Shown here: positions 13,457 through 24,200 of the stretch, in pieces
Layout: every line of letters begins with the position of its first letter
Position numbering within the stretch: position 1 is the stretch's first letter
Notes under the pieces: generated by a model
Seen by the model: the letters and a program-made list of their open reading frames with translations, nothing else
What the model was told of the DNA's origin: nothing
Databases searched by the model: none
Position numbers and translations under genes: made by a program
Assembly (NCBI GenBank): GCA_050084515.1
Contig: CM114275.1
Coordinates: 9,858,001 to 9,922,000, forward strand
Source of the DNA: Blasia pusilla
Lineage: Eukaryota; Marchantiophyta; Marchantiopsida; Blasiales
Direction: 5' to 3'
Length of the DNA stretch: 64,000 bases

Positions 13457-15223
13457 CTAGCCAGAGAATCCGTAGTGTCTCAGCAGCCGGTCTGCTTCAC
13501 GAATGCCACTAAAGTAAGCGCCGTGCGTCGTGGAATAGTAATGCCGATGGGTTGCTTCTCCTGCGAACAGAATTTGCAATGGGTGCGGCACTCCTAGTTC
13601 GATCTTATCATCGCCGGGCTTAGGCAACGGCTCTGCCAGCAAGTCGAAGTCTTTGCCAGAAGAGCCAACTTTCACGTAAGAGTAGGATCCCAGAGAGAGG
13701 GGATTTCGACCCCATTTACTCCGAATTATGCCCCGGTGGGTGCCTAGCGGAACCCCAAATATGGCCAAAGTGTCGGAGATGCCTTTCACAATCTCGTCGT
13801 CCGACAGGAGTTCTGTTTCCAAGGCTTGCGAACCAGCAAACCAAAGCAATAGCACATGAGAGTCTTCATGAATTGGATATATGGAAAACGTGTTCCGCAT
13901 CCATGCTGGTACATTAGCGGTAGCTTGTCCCAAAGGATTTGAATGGAAGACCAATAGCGAAGACTTATGTTTAACAACATCCTCCGCCGGGTCGAATTGT
14001 AGAAACACTTTGTCAACCGTTCCGAATCCCAAACATGAAATGGAGTGCAATTTCCATTTAGGTAAGGGCGGACTAAAAAGCCCCGCTGTTGGGGTTTGAA
14101 CTACCGGGCCCGGGCTCTCAGACGCTGAAGACCACTTAAACGCTGGGTTTCCCTCGTCATCGTGGCCGTGATCGAGTGAGAAGAGGGTTGGGGGGAGAGC
14201 ATGCTCCTTCAGAACCCCAAGAGAGGCAGTGACTATGACATGGTCTGCTTCCACGATTGAGCCATCTTCACAGTGAACAACTACTGGAGAATCTTTACTA
14301 GATGGCGCGGAATCACTCCATACGATTCTCTTGACTTTCTTTCCGAGTTGGATCGTCCCCTCGGGCAAATGACTCGCCAGTTCTAGGAGCACGCTCAAAT
14401 ATCCCTTTTGAATGGTTTTGTGCTCGCCTGGAATTTCGTAATAATCGTTGTACTCATCCAAGTCAAGATCGTAGAGGCTATCTGCAGCTGTTATATTGCG
14501 CTCAAGGTTTTCATGCGCTCTAAATACGCCTTCCTGAAGAGAACTCTCATTCCAAGAGCCAACTCCAGCAAGCTTTGTTTCTCTAGTCTCCGTCTGAGCT
14601 AGAAACTTGTTTAGACCCTGTCGCAAGAAGGCACCTACACTTGTGCAGTTTGTGCTCTGGCTTATCTTCATGGAGCCCGCTCCCGCACCGACAGTCTCCG
14701 GAGCTATCTCCAACTCCCTGGGAGTTTGAGCTTCATGCAGTAATTGCCTGAACAGATCCACCACCGGCTCCACGAGATCCGCGCTTAAGACCAAACCTCC
14801 CTCGGCTTGCACCTGAACATTGTTGGAAAAGCCATCTTGGCATTCCCACGCGCATTCGTCCTTACATTCGGAATGCCCATCCCCGCCTTCCATCGCACCA
14901 ATTCGCTGCGCAATTTCAAATACAGGGCTCCCTTCGATCCCATGAATCCAAGTCGCGCCCAGCTCTACCCTTTCCCCGTTGAATTCCGTCGACAAGACGC
15001 GGCCCCCAATTCTGTCACAGGCTTCCAGAATCGTTAGCTTCATTCTTGAGCCCGCCTGTTGCTGCAGCCGGTGCACCGCTGCTATCCCCGCCATACCTGC
15101 ACCTACGATCACCACGCGAGGCGGCTTGCTGCAAACGGGTGGGAGCGCCATCCTCGCTCCCGGTGGCTTCAAACGCGGGCGGGGTCTGAGTTCCGATATA
15201 TGGACGTCTATTCCTTGACCCAA
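13457..15223 (-). CDS. PAO5: Polyamine oxidase, PAO5-like flavin amine oxidase
   Basis: Complete single-exon gene of 588 codons on the minus strand. It oxidises polyamines with FAD, producing an aminoaldehyde or shorter polyamine plus hydrogen peroxide; plant PAO5-type enzymes back-convert thermospermine and spermine and are cytosolic. The FAD-binding dinucleotide fold is VVIVGAGMAG at residues 37-46, followed by RIGGR (71-75) and GATWIHG (89-95). The C-terminal flavin block FAGEATHRHYYSTTHGAYFSG starts at residue 553. The lack of introns fits the PAO5 type, as opposed to intron-rich peroxisomal PAOs. The Met at residue 25 (15151) lies closer to the fold and is a likely alternative start; the first 24 residues are basic and Pro-rich and may be untranslated or an extension. 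An insertion around residues 330-375 (asp/his/pro-rich) makes it slightly longer than usual. The assignment rests on motifs and overall layout. Confidence 0.9.
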   Translation of the reverse strand: MGQGIDVHISELRPRPRLKPPGARMALPPVCSKPPRVVIVGAGMAGIAAVHRLQQQAGSRMKLTILEACDRIGGRVLSTEFNGERVELGATWIHGIEGSPVFEIAQRIGAMEGGDGHSECKDECAWECQDGFSNNVQVQAEGGLVLSADLVEPVVDLFRQLLHEAQTPRELEIAPETVGAGAGSMKISQSTNCTSVGAFLRQGLNKFLAQTETRETKLAGVGSWNESSLQEGVFRAHENLERNITAADSLYDLDLDEYNDYYEIPGEHKTIQKGYLSVLLELASHLPEGTIQLGKKVKRIVWSDSAPSSKDSPVVVHCEDGSIVEADHVIVTASLGVLKEHALPPTLFSLDHGHDDEGNPAFKWSSASESPGPVVQTPTAGLFSPPLPKWKLHSISCLGFGTVDKVFLQFDPAEDVVKHKSSLLVFHSNPLGQATANVPAWMRNTFSIYPIHEDSHVLLLWFAGSQALETELLSDDEIVKGISDTLAIFGVPLGTHRGIIRSKWGRNPLSLGSYSYVKVGSSGKDFDLLAEPLPKPGDDKIELGVPHPLQILFAGEATHRHYYSTTHGAYFSGIREADRLLRHYGFSG

Positions 15224-15344
15224 CGAGGCTATGAACCGCTACTTGGAGGGTGTTGCAATTTATGATGGTGGCTTGCGCGGAACGACGGAGACGGTCTTGC
15301 ATCGCCCACCAACCGCGACCTTTCTCCTCGCGCGAACCAAGCAT

Positions 15345-15875
15345 GTGGCCGGATTAGCAAGGCTTCAGATGCGCAAAGAATAAGTGTGGGGAGGATATTT
15401 TGTGAAACATCAATTCCGATGTACAGCTTGTAAAGTATCGCACCATTTTTAGGTGAGAATCAATTTCGAATAATGTACGGAATAAAGTACACTGGTAAGG
15501 TGCCGCTCACTACAAATAAAAAAGTGTTTTAAACGTTTTTATAAGTGTAAAGTCTTGAAAGGGAAGAATTAATACAAGTTTTTATTGTTGTTTAGGAGAA
15601 ATATTTTCTGGCCTCATATAAAAGTATTTATAAATCAAAAATGCATTCTCCCATAATAATATAGATAGATCTTGAAGTGTTTGGAAGATGCCGATATGGT
15701 CATCCTACTAGTGATTTTTTCTCCGTTACTTTTTAACATAATTACTAATAAACCATTTGTTGGCCATTTATTATCGGAGTAGTGTTTTGTGTGATTAACT
15801 CAAACCCACAATTCGTTCATAAGTACACTAGTCTTGTTGCCGGTGATTTACAGAGATTTCCTTTTAATTCAATTA
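15345..15875. other. Upstream region of the polyamine oxidase gene
   Basis: AT-rich sequence between the minus-strand oxidase start and the Helitron-like block. It should contain the promoter of the oxidase gene, but a clear TATA box or initiator could not be fixed. No other gene is visible. Confidence 0.4.
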
Positions 15876-16545
15876 TCTTTATTAATGAAATTAGTTAATA
15901 ATAGAAGGGCCTTAAAAGGGACATGTGTCAAAAAGGTAGTTGTCAACAATAGAAGGACTTCAAGAGGATGGGGTTAGAGAAACCACCCTCCTCCACAAGG
16001 GTTTTTTCAACCCCATCCTCTTTACAATCCTCTTTAAATTATATGGATGGAGCCCCAAGCTTCAACAAGAGATAGATGCCTAATTAAATTTTCATCTTTA
16101 TTATTAACCTTTCCTTTGGAAGATCTTCTACTATTGACAAGAGTTAGATTTAAGGAGTAGTTAAGTTAAGAGGCCCACTTAAGTTAAGGGTTCCAGGAAA
16201 AGTTTCCCCTAGCACGGGCATCATACTAGTCTGTATTATTATTGGAGCGTGCCTACTCATTTTGCAAACTCTTCTCCTCTTGACATGTGGCACTTTCAAC
16301 CAATAGAATCATTCGCCTTATGAGCCAATAGGATCACTCGAAACTAATTTAAAATTGCACTTGAGAGCTTTGAGAGTTAATGATCATAGGCAATTTAAAC
16401 ACGGGCTTGCACTAGTCTGTAATATTGCATAATCCCTTCTTGATTTTCTGACACCTAGTTTCTCCTCTTGATATCCATCTCTTTCAACCAACAAGGTTGC
16501 TTGCCGCTCGAAATTGATTTAAGAGGTTAAATCATTCAATTACAT
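15876..16545 (+). repeat. Head-to-tail array of small Helitron-like elements
   Basis: A unit of 186 bases (16230-16415) begins TCTGTATTATT and ends CACTAG followed by T. Immediately after, a second unit begins TCTGTAATATT (16416) and shares phrases such as 'tctcctcttga' and 'tttcaaccaa' with the first. A preceding unit may start with TCTTTATTAATG at 15876 and ends CATACTAG at 16229. Both ends have a 'cacgggc' stretch just before the CTAG. TC at the start, CTAG at the end and T after it fit non-autonomous Helitrons, which are known to form tandem arrays. Confidence 0.5.
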
Positions 16546-16914
16546 AACAATGATGGATAATAAAAATTACCCATCAGTTTTAATCTTATGCATCTCACAA
16601 ACATCTACTTATGAATTTTAATGTGGAATTCACATAATTTTGGAATTCGCTAAAATTACTAAATCCACAAAACTATCCATAAGTCGAAGATTCAGTTTGC
16701 CCTATCGAAATTCTAGTTCACATCAGTCATAAATTTTTTTGGCTATCTGGAAATTACATCATAAAATGGCTCAACTCAAACCATTTTCATCTTAGTTCAA
16801 TCTCCCAAATCAATATACTAGTTGGAAATTATGCTCTTGCAACAATAAAACCCACACATCAAACTATCATTGAACTCCATTGACTATTTCAATGGTTGAT
16901 TCTCGACGTTAAGA
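16546..16914. other. AT-rich spacer, nothing recognised
   Basis: No open reading frame or repeat of note was seen between the Helitron-like array and the terminal repeat of gypsy element E. Confidence 0.4.
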
Positions 16915-18433
16915 AAAAGCTTTGTCCATTGCCTGCGGAGAAATTGTTGCAAAAGAGGGAAATCGTTAGAAAAAACACTTTCATTTGTGTCATCGACCTC
17001 ATACGACATCTCATGATAAAGTTACACCCAAATAACCCGTTAACCCTCTATGTTGTCGACATAGTAGAACTCTACTTTTCGGCTAACTAAGATCGATGTG
17101 ACAGTTGTCAAGCGCATACACATCACTACACAATCCACATAGTTGGTCACATCTACACAACATCAATCTTCCCAACACAAAAATAAAATATTCTCAGATA
17201 TATACACAACGCCTACGCAACCGCCTCTCTAATCGACGGTTAAGTCCCCCTAACGCCACATAGCAGACGTCGCATCTACCTGACATGATATACTCCTCTA
17301 TACATGTCTAGCACCCTTGGTGTTTTTATACTCGTAATATCTCTCACACATGCTCACCCTCGGGTCCATCTCATCTATCTCCACCTAGAGATACCAATGT
17401 ATCCTTATGTCATCATGCAACACTACAACTAATCTCTGTGCAGATCCCTCCCAAGAGATCTAATACTCTCATATACTCCTCTAGACACTACCATACATGC
17501 AATGGATGTGGTATCAAAGGTTATGAAGTCTCCACTCCAAGAGCATGATTGTCACTTGATTATGTTTCCTTCAAGACAAAGGCATGGCTCCACATCTATC
17601 TCATAAGCTTGCCTACACTCCTCTAGAAGTCAACACTCGTATCGAACAACAATAAAGAGGTCTCCACATCATGGACCGTGACTATAAGCTAACAAGATGC
17701 CCATTGCATATATGGGTGCTCCCCTCCAGAAACTCCCTCATGAACTACTTACTACCCGTGAATGTTTCCAACATGGTTACAACACCACCTTATAGATCAC
17801 CACTACACCTTGTAAACCACACAAATACATGGCTCATCCGTCCATCATTTGGTTGCCATCAAGGCTGATAAGAAGAAGTCTCCTCTTAGAAATCAAGGAT
17901 AAAACCAAGGGGGTACAAGGCCTTGCTCCCTACCAACACATCATACAACTTTGCTGATGCCGTAATCGCACCAGTGCGCACCATCTAACGTATGCTTTGG
18001 CTAGAGTCTGACAACTCTTGTAGAGTCATAAAGTGCATGGATGACATGCCCCCAATAGAGATTTTTATTAGAAAGGGACAAGGCTCAATGTTTCCTTTCT
18101 ATAACGCCAAATACGTCACCTTCCCTAACATCAAGGGTTGCGCTCCTGAATCAAGTAGGAATCTACGAGTGGTACACCATTTGTATGGGACCAACCAAGT
18201 GGAACACCTTGCTCCAATTGTCCAACAACACCACACCTAGTGTCACCATGGCGCTGGATTGCTTGTCTAGCTATCATATCTGCCAACTTGGCTGCCGTAG
18301 CTTGCCATGACTGAGTGGGAGATGTCTCAAGCATCGGTTACATGGGCATATACCCAAACAACCTCTAAATGAGAGGCAATAATCTCTCCATGCTCAAACA
18401 GCATGGCGGCCAATCAAAGATACCTCCACTAGT
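16915..18433 (-). mobile_element. Ty3/gypsy element E, internally deleted
   Basis: Minus-strand remnant of the same gypsy family as A-D. Reading down from 18433 it begins in the middle of the protease region and shows the catalytic LLDSGA at 18138-18158. It then continues through the post-protease domain (VLVGSKALYPLGFILDF near 17945). The methyltransferase first motif RVLDLLGGICT is at about 17438-17475. From there the sequence jumps to the 3' end: a 'tggcgttaggggga' purine run near 17265, segment B1 (about 17106-17240) and the start of segment A2 (about 16915-17103, starting TGTCACATCGATC on the minus strand). Most of the methyltransferase and all of the polymerase and integrase are deleted. 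Its upper end abuts element A. Confidence 0.75.
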
Positions 18434-18600
18434 TATCACATCTTAGTTAGCCAATAGGTAGACTTTTACCGCGTCGATGACATAGAGGGTTAGCGCGCTA
18501 TTTTGGTGTAAATTTGCCTTTAGGTTTAAGATGAGGTTGATGACAAGTCCGTTGCGTTGGGAGCATTTTTTTATGATTATCCTCTCTTTTATCTTTTTCA
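18434..18600 (+). repeat. Terminal segment A1 remnant of gypsy A
   Basis: Starts TATCACATCTTAGTTAGCC, matching TGTCACATCTTAGTCGCC at the start of segment A in element C and the A2 segment of E ('ttagttagcc', 'acatagagggtta'). It is truncated before the TATA box. It abuts the truncated upper end of E. Confidence 0.65.
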
Positions 18601-18648
18601 GCCAAAGAACCTCTTGATTGGATTAAGGGTTATTCGATAACCTATAGT

Positions 18649-19974
18649 ATGGGGTTTTTGTGTAGTGCATCTCATGTTGAGGCTGCTGCAGTGTTGACTC
18701 GGGGTGCTGCAAGAGGCATTGAGCCATACAGAGGTGGAGTGAAGATTGACCCACTGGAGGGGACCGATGGGCGGCAGGCCACATTTCCACAGTTATTCAC
18801 ATTGTCGGAGGCACTACACACACCATCGATGGTGCCTCGACGACCAGCGGTGCCTACAGGTCAGGCACGTGTGTCGACGTTACGAGAAGTTTGAGTGACA
18901 ACTCCTATGCCGGCTCGAGTGGAGTCAGTCTTGACCATAGTGTTGGAGGTGGCCACCAGAGTGAGCAAGACTTCCTTATTTTTCGCCATAGAGTTGGCGA
19001 CGTTGGGAGTTGGACCAGCTGAGGTGTTCTGGCTGGCCGCCATATTGTGTGAGCATGGAGAGGTGATTGCCTCTTGTTCAGAGGTAGTTGAGGAGATGGT
19101 GGACTTGCCCTCGAAGCAGGTGCTTGGGACATCCCCCACAGAGTCATGGCATGCGGCGGCGGTGAAGTTGGTAGATATGCCAGCTCAACCGGCCATAGAG
19201 CGAGCAGTGGTCACACCTCGCGTAGTGTTACTGGATAATCGAGCTGGAGTATTTCACTTGGTTAGTTCGACGGGGATTATATACCATCCACAGCGCGTCC
19301 TACTTGATTCAGGAGCGCAACCCTTGATGTTAGGGAAGGCAGTGTGTTTAGCATTGGGGTTACGGAAGGCCGACATTGAGCCTTGGCCCTTCCAGATAGA
19401 GACCTCGATTGGGGGCGTGTCACCCACTTAGTATATGACTCGAGAGGAGATAGTTGTAAGAGTCCAACCATAGCATGCAACGGATAGTGCTATGGTGCGC
19501 ACACGTGCAATTACAACACCAGCTGAGTCATACGATGTGTTGGTGGGGAGTAGAGTGTTATATCCCCTAGGATTCATCCTTGACTTCTGGGAGAAGACCG
19601 TTTCTTATCGGCCTGGGTGGCGGTCAGGTGATGGGCGGATGAGTCAATTAACCGTGCAATTTGCGGGACGAGGTGGTCGAGCACGAGACAAGTCTTTGAA
19701 CAGGTTGGCAGCTTTCACATATATTGTTAGTTGGCGAGGAGAGTTGTTGGAGGGGAACGCACATGCACAGGATGTCCCAGTAGCGGATAGTCCCACGGAG
19801 AGACAGGCCATGGCGGGTGTCTCTTCCCATGTTGTGAGACCTCTTCTCCATTGGGGTACGACTCGAGAGCTACAGAGGAGTGTTGACGACCTTGTGAGGC
19901 ACGCGTGGAGTGGAGACATTGACCCCATCGGATACCACACCCATTGTGTGGCAGTGTCCAGAGGAGGGTGTTAG
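18649..19974 (+). pseudogene. gypsy A aspartyl protease and post-protease domain
   Basis: Three open stretches (18649-18894, 18895-19431, 19492-19974). The first is the region between gag and protease and matches element C around 36020-36420. The second contains the retroviral-type protease with RVLLDSGAQPLMLGKAVC at about 19294-19345; the D-S-G catalytic triad is intact. The third is a domain of about 130 residues that leads into the methyltransferase; it carries YDVLVGSRVLYPLGFILDF, conserved in D and E. A stop at 19429-19431 separates the second and third. In an active element the protease would cut the polyprotein and release the methyltransferase. The fact that DSG survives in two copies supports the identification. 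Confidence 0.75.
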
Positions 19975-20800
19975 GGTGTTAGATCTCTTTGGAGGGATTA
20001 GCACCGGATTGGGTGCGGTATTGGGTGGCGGGCATACAGGTGCATCAGTATCTTTATATGGAGAGAGATGAGATGGCGAGATTGGTCCAAAGGTATCCTG
20101 AGTTTTTGTCGGTATCTGCAGTACAGGGATATCCGCATACACTACCCGCCGACATCTCTTTGGTGGGGGCGCAGGATGTCGATAGAGTTGGCATCATTCA
20201 TTTGGTGAGTGTTGGATGGCCATGTCAAGGTCATTCATCAACTCGCCGAGGGTTTGGATTGTAGGATCCCAGATCATGGATGTTTTGAGAGATGATGCGA
20301 GTAGTACGACACTTGCAGGAGAGTCAAATATGTTCTCCGACGTACATTTTGGAGAACGTGTTGCTGTTGGGAGACACGCGTGCACGGGTGATGACAAGTG
20401 TGCACCAGGTGAGGTCCTGGTTGAGACCTGCTGTGTTGTTAGATGCAGCGAGAGTTGGATCACGTGCCCATCGTCCACGGTTGTGGTGGACAAACCTGAT
20501 ACCATCAGAAGTACTGAGTCGAGCATACGATGGAGTCCAAAGAGCACCACATCTCACAGTGGATACTATTTTTGGGTTCAAGGCATCGATCTCAGGTGGT
20601 GACGCGGGATGATAGACCACCGTTGGCAACGGCCAATAGCATGGGGGAGTTGAGGGCAACCTTACCTACGTTAGTGAGCTTCCTAGCATCCCATGCCTTT
20701 GGTCAGGGAGGGCCACGCATGATTTTGGATGAGGTGACCTGAGCATTGGAAGAGCCTACAGTAGATGAGTGCGCCATGGGGTTTGCTAGGGTCTCAGAGG
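19964..20800 (+). pseudogene. C5 cytosine DNA methyltransferase domain in gypsy A
   Basis: Encodes, in shifted frames, the ordered motifs of a C5 cytosine methyltransferase, which moves a methyl group from S-adenosylmethionine to cytosine in DNA. Motif I, RVLDLFGGISTGLGAVL, is at 19973-20023 (cofactor loop). Motif II-like LYMERDEMARLV is near 20055. Motif IV, GWPCQGHSS, is at 20213-20240 and holds the catalytic Cys. Motif VI, YILENVLLL, is at about 20343-20370 (ENV triad). Motif VIII-like AHRPRLWWTNL is at about 20466-20500. A terminal block, EPTVDECAMGFA, is near 20750-20790. A stop directly after the motif IV region (FGL then stop, 20262) and at least two frameshifts kill it. The motif VIII block resembles the AHRARYFWGNLP type of DNMT3/DRM enzymes rather than DNMT1. 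Confidence 0.85.
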
Positions 20801-21019
20801 CACGAGGAGAGATAGGTACTTCTGGGACACGGCGGAGTGCAAAGAGCATATGATTTTTTGGATGGAGCATGGTGAGAGGTTGAGGTTGGAGGTTGCGTCC
20901 TCTCCGAGTGAGGTCACGATGGAGATTTGGGAGCTTGTGATAGGTCTCAAGTTGATAGGAGGAGAGAGACGACAAATTCATAGGTTTCTGAGAAGGCATG
21001 GAATTGTTTTGCCTTCAGT

Positions 21020-22390
21020 ATGAGAGACTTGGGTGCACTGAAGGGTCCCGAGATACATATTGAGTTGACTAGTGATACGCTGATCTTTCGTCGACCCTAC
21101 AGGTATTTTGATATGGAGCGAGCCTTGATTCAGAGCAGGAGTCAAGACTTGTTGGACGCAAGACTTGTAGAGTTATCACATGGGGAGTACGCATTTGCCA
21201 CAGTCATGCCGGCGAAGAAGGATATGTATGGCAATTAGATAGATAGGCGGATGTGTGGAGATTACCTTCCTGTCAACGGACAGGCGAGGTCAGATCGGTA
21301 TGCCATGCCTACTCCTGAGGAGATCTTTGATACGGTGGGACATGCAAAGATCTTCAATACTTTAGATCTCCGTGTTGGCTATCATCAGCTTCCTATCAGG
21401 TTGGAGGACAAGGAGAAGACAACATTTTGGGGGATAGATCGATTCGGGAGATATTGCTTGTATCACTGGCGGTTCTTACCATTTGAGTTGAAGAACGCGC
21501 CTGTGGAGTTTCAAAGAGTGATGGATAGGATTCTAGCTAGCTTGGATTTTGTACGATGTTATGTAGATGATATTCTTATCTTCAATTCCATGGTTGAGGA
21601 GCATGAGCAACACCTGGAGGAGGTATTTCGGCGATTGCAGTTACATGGATTGAAGTTACATCCAGGCAAGTGCAGATTCTTTCAGGAGCAGATTGAGTAC
21701 TTGGGACACACCATATACCCAAGTAGGTTAGGTGTTCAGTAGAAGAAGGTGGAGGCTATTGTGCAGATTCCACGCCTTACATATGTGAGTTGAGTTTGAT
21801 TTTTTCTTAGACTGGAAAACTTCTATCGACGATATATGAAGGGTTTTAGTGCAATCGCGAAGTCTTTGACCTTGTTGACGAGACTTGATCAGGTTTGGTT
21901 GTAGGGAGATGATAAAAAACGGGCATTTCAAGAGCTCAAGGACATGTTGATGTCCTCATCCATTTTACAGAGACTAATTAGGGGTCGCCCATTCCAGTTA
22001 CATATGGATTGGAGCATGTTGGGTCTAGGAGCAGTGCTTACTCAGAGGGATGACGAGGAGAGGGAGTTTGTTGTGGCTTACGCCAGCCGATCGAAAAATA
22101 TTGCAGAGGCTAAGTACAGATCCTACAAGGGAGAGTGCTTGGCTATAGTGTGGGCCATGGCACATTTCAGGTGCTATTTATTTGGCAACCCTTTCACACT
22201 TATCATTGATCATCAGCCGTTGAGGTGGTTGATGGAGTTCGACAAGCTTACAAAAAAGCTTGCCAAGTGGGCTCTATTACTACAAGAGTATGAGTTTGAG
22301 GTGGTTCACAGGCCAAGTTGGCTGAACCAGGATGCGGATGGATTGAGTCGTAACCCATGTTCGAGTCAAAGAGACGACACAAGAGCTTGA
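21020..22390 (+). pseudogene. gypsy A reverse transcriptase and RNase H
   Basis: Polymerase fragments at 21020-21238 and 21251-21742. Visible are MCGDYLPVN, DRYAMPTPEEIFDTVGHAK, FLPFELKNAPVEFQRVMDRI and the catalytic YVDDILIF near 21560. The connection and RNase H follow at 21944-22390, with LHMDWSMLGLGAVLTQRDD (first acidic residue), GECLAIVWAMAHFRCYLFG and the DHQPLRWLME block (Asp at about 22209). Stops occur at 21236 and 21740, and a frame change near 21790. It is closely similar in layout to element B. Confidence 0.9.
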
Positions 22391-22477
22391 TGGCACAGCG
22401 AGAGAGATGAGGAGATGGTGCCCGGTTGGCATGCATCTGCCTATCTTTGTTGGTTGACTATGGTAGGTCAGCCGTAG

Positions 22478-24000
22478 GTGATGACTCTAGTGGTGGGGTC
22501 AGATGACGAGTATTTGGATTTGGAGGTCAGTGAGGAAGCAATTGGTGGTCGTGATATCCATGACGACATGGAGGTTTTGGAGTTCTTGCGCACTGACGTC
22601 ATAGCAAGCATAGTGAGTGCTAGGGAGCGGGATCAGATCCTACAAAGAGCCAAGAAATCCAGGTGGGAGGGGACTCATATTTTGTGGGTATGGGGAGATG
22701 GTAGGATATGATTGGTACCTCATCCTTCCCAGCGAGCACGTGGAGTGCGACATGCCCATGAGGAGTTGGGGCATTTTGGAGTAAAGCGTACTTACAGCTT
22801 ACTCTAGGTTCAGTGTTGGTGGCGCGACCTGCATACTAGGATACAGCAGTTTGTGGCCAGATGTGTGGTATATGACATAGTGCAAGCATCCTTCAATGCT
22901 CCCACTCCATAGTTACGTCCTTTTGTGATTATGGGTTTTGGTTATCGTGGAGTTTAGACTTCGCGGTACCTTTGCCATTGACGAGGCGTCATCACACGTA
23001 CGTGTTGGTCATGATGGAGCATTTATCCAAGTGGATAGAGTTGGTGGCACTACCAAACAAGGCGAGTGAGGGAACAACTTATGCATTTCTAGATTGTATG
23101 CTTAGTCACTTTGCTGCACCAGCAGAGGTGTCGACTTACCAGGGTACCGAGTTCAGGGGAGAGTTTCAAACCTTGTATGATCAAGCGCTGATAGATTACC
23201 GCACCGTCCAAAGATCATCCTGAGGCAGATGGGTTGGCGGAGAGAGTAGTACGGATGGTGAAGAGAGGATTGCGCAAGTATGGCTTGCAGCGGGGACAGT
23301 TGAGGGAGTGGGATCTACAGTTGCGGTGGTTGGGTATGGGTTATCGCTTTAGTCGGCATGCATCCTTGGCATCTTTTTCACAATACTTTTTGCTCTTTGG
23401 GAGAGAGCCAGATTTACGTACAGCTATTCGACGTGACATGGCGAAGGTGTTAGATCTTGATGATCTAGAAGTATGGGTACAAGCGTGTTCTCAGAGGGCA
23501 GAGATTTTTTGTACAATTATGCCTATGGCCTTTGAGAACTTAGCTATTGCTCAGCATATAGATACATTGAGGTACGCGACCATTCATGGAGGACGTTATT
23601 GTCAAAGGATTAGGAGGTTTCATCTTGGAGATTACTTGTATTTACACCATGCGGCACCCACGATACTAGATATCACTGCAAGGCGCATAATCCTACGTGT
23701 GCACGAGGTATTACCGACCGAAGTCCTCATGTTAGAGGGACAGGATGATATGGTTTAGAAGGATCATGTGCGCAATTATGCGTCATCTCATCTGTGGACG
23801 GGATAATGGATCCGAGCTTGGCAGTGGTACCTGCAGGCTTGAGGTATATGTTGTGCGGATCTACGAGGGATGGAGCCACCATGTTGGTATGTGATGGTTT
23901 TTCTCGAGGGTGGCATATGTCATGTATGATCCCCCCTCTTGATGTAGTTCCCATAGGACAATGGATGTGTCCAAGATGTGTATTGGGTAGTACGTCATGT
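22478..24000 (+). pseudogene. gypsy A integrase with C-terminal PHD finger
   Basis: Pieces of a DDE integrase. The zinc-binding head is at about 22720-22880 with HEELGHFGVKRTYSL. The core is at 22972-23223, including the first catalytic Asp region (LDFAVPLPLTRR, broken) and TYQGTEFRGEF. The catalytic Glu block with AERVVRMVKRGLRKYG is at 23234. The C-terminal domain FHLGDYLYLHHAAPT follows (about 23610-23660). A PHD-like zinc finger lies at 23845-23985. Here two zinc ligands are lost: the first Cys is Tyr and the Cys after CDG is Phe. In D and B all eight ligands are present. Confidence 0.85.
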
Positions 24001-24062
24001 TAGGGAGACAAGATATTTTCTATCTGGAGTTAGGGAGATCCGAGTGCCAACTAGGGGGGCGG

Positions 24063-24200
24063 TTGTGTGATCTCCATGTATATGTATGAGGTGATTTCTG
24101 TATATATGTGGATCTACCCGTTTGTGGGGAAGATCGATGTTGTGTGGTGTGGATGTGGCCAACGATGTATGTTATGTAGCGATGTGTATGCGCACGAGAA
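24063..24200 (+). repeat. Terminal segment B1 of gypsy A
   Basis: Follows the purine run ctaggggggcgg (24051-24062). It is near-identical to 47075-47211 and 47696-47832 in element B and similar to the B segments of C, starting ttgtgtgatctcc and ending gtatgcgcacgaga. The A2-B2 segments that follow B1 in other copies are absent here. Confidence 0.8.

Larger units (their letters stand above)
18434..24200 (+). mobile_element. Ty3/gypsy element A with DNA methyltransferase and PHD finger
   Basis: Order on the plus strand: a remnant of terminal segment A1 (18434-18600), a short tail of the gag region, aspartyl protease (to 19431), post-protease domain (19492-19974), C5 DNA methyltransferase (about 19964-20800), linker, reverse transcriptase (YVDDIL, 21251-21742), RNase H (21944-22390), integrase (22478-23758), PHD finger (23845-23985), polypurine tract (24051-24062) and terminal segment B1 (24063-24200). 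Nearly all of gag is deleted between 18600 and 18649, and the expected A2-B2 end is missing. Many stops and frameshifts show that it is not autonomous. Confidence 0.88.

Noticed and set aside
14408-14602. Plus-strand open frames within the polyamine oxidase gene (also 13881-14099, 14807-15037, 14979-15218)
   Set aside because: They are antisense shadows of the long minus-strand gene with no motif of their own.
20216-20602. 128-codon Ser-rich plus-strand frame in element A
   Set aside because: It overlaps the methyltransferase motifs in another frame and lacks homology to D in its own frame.
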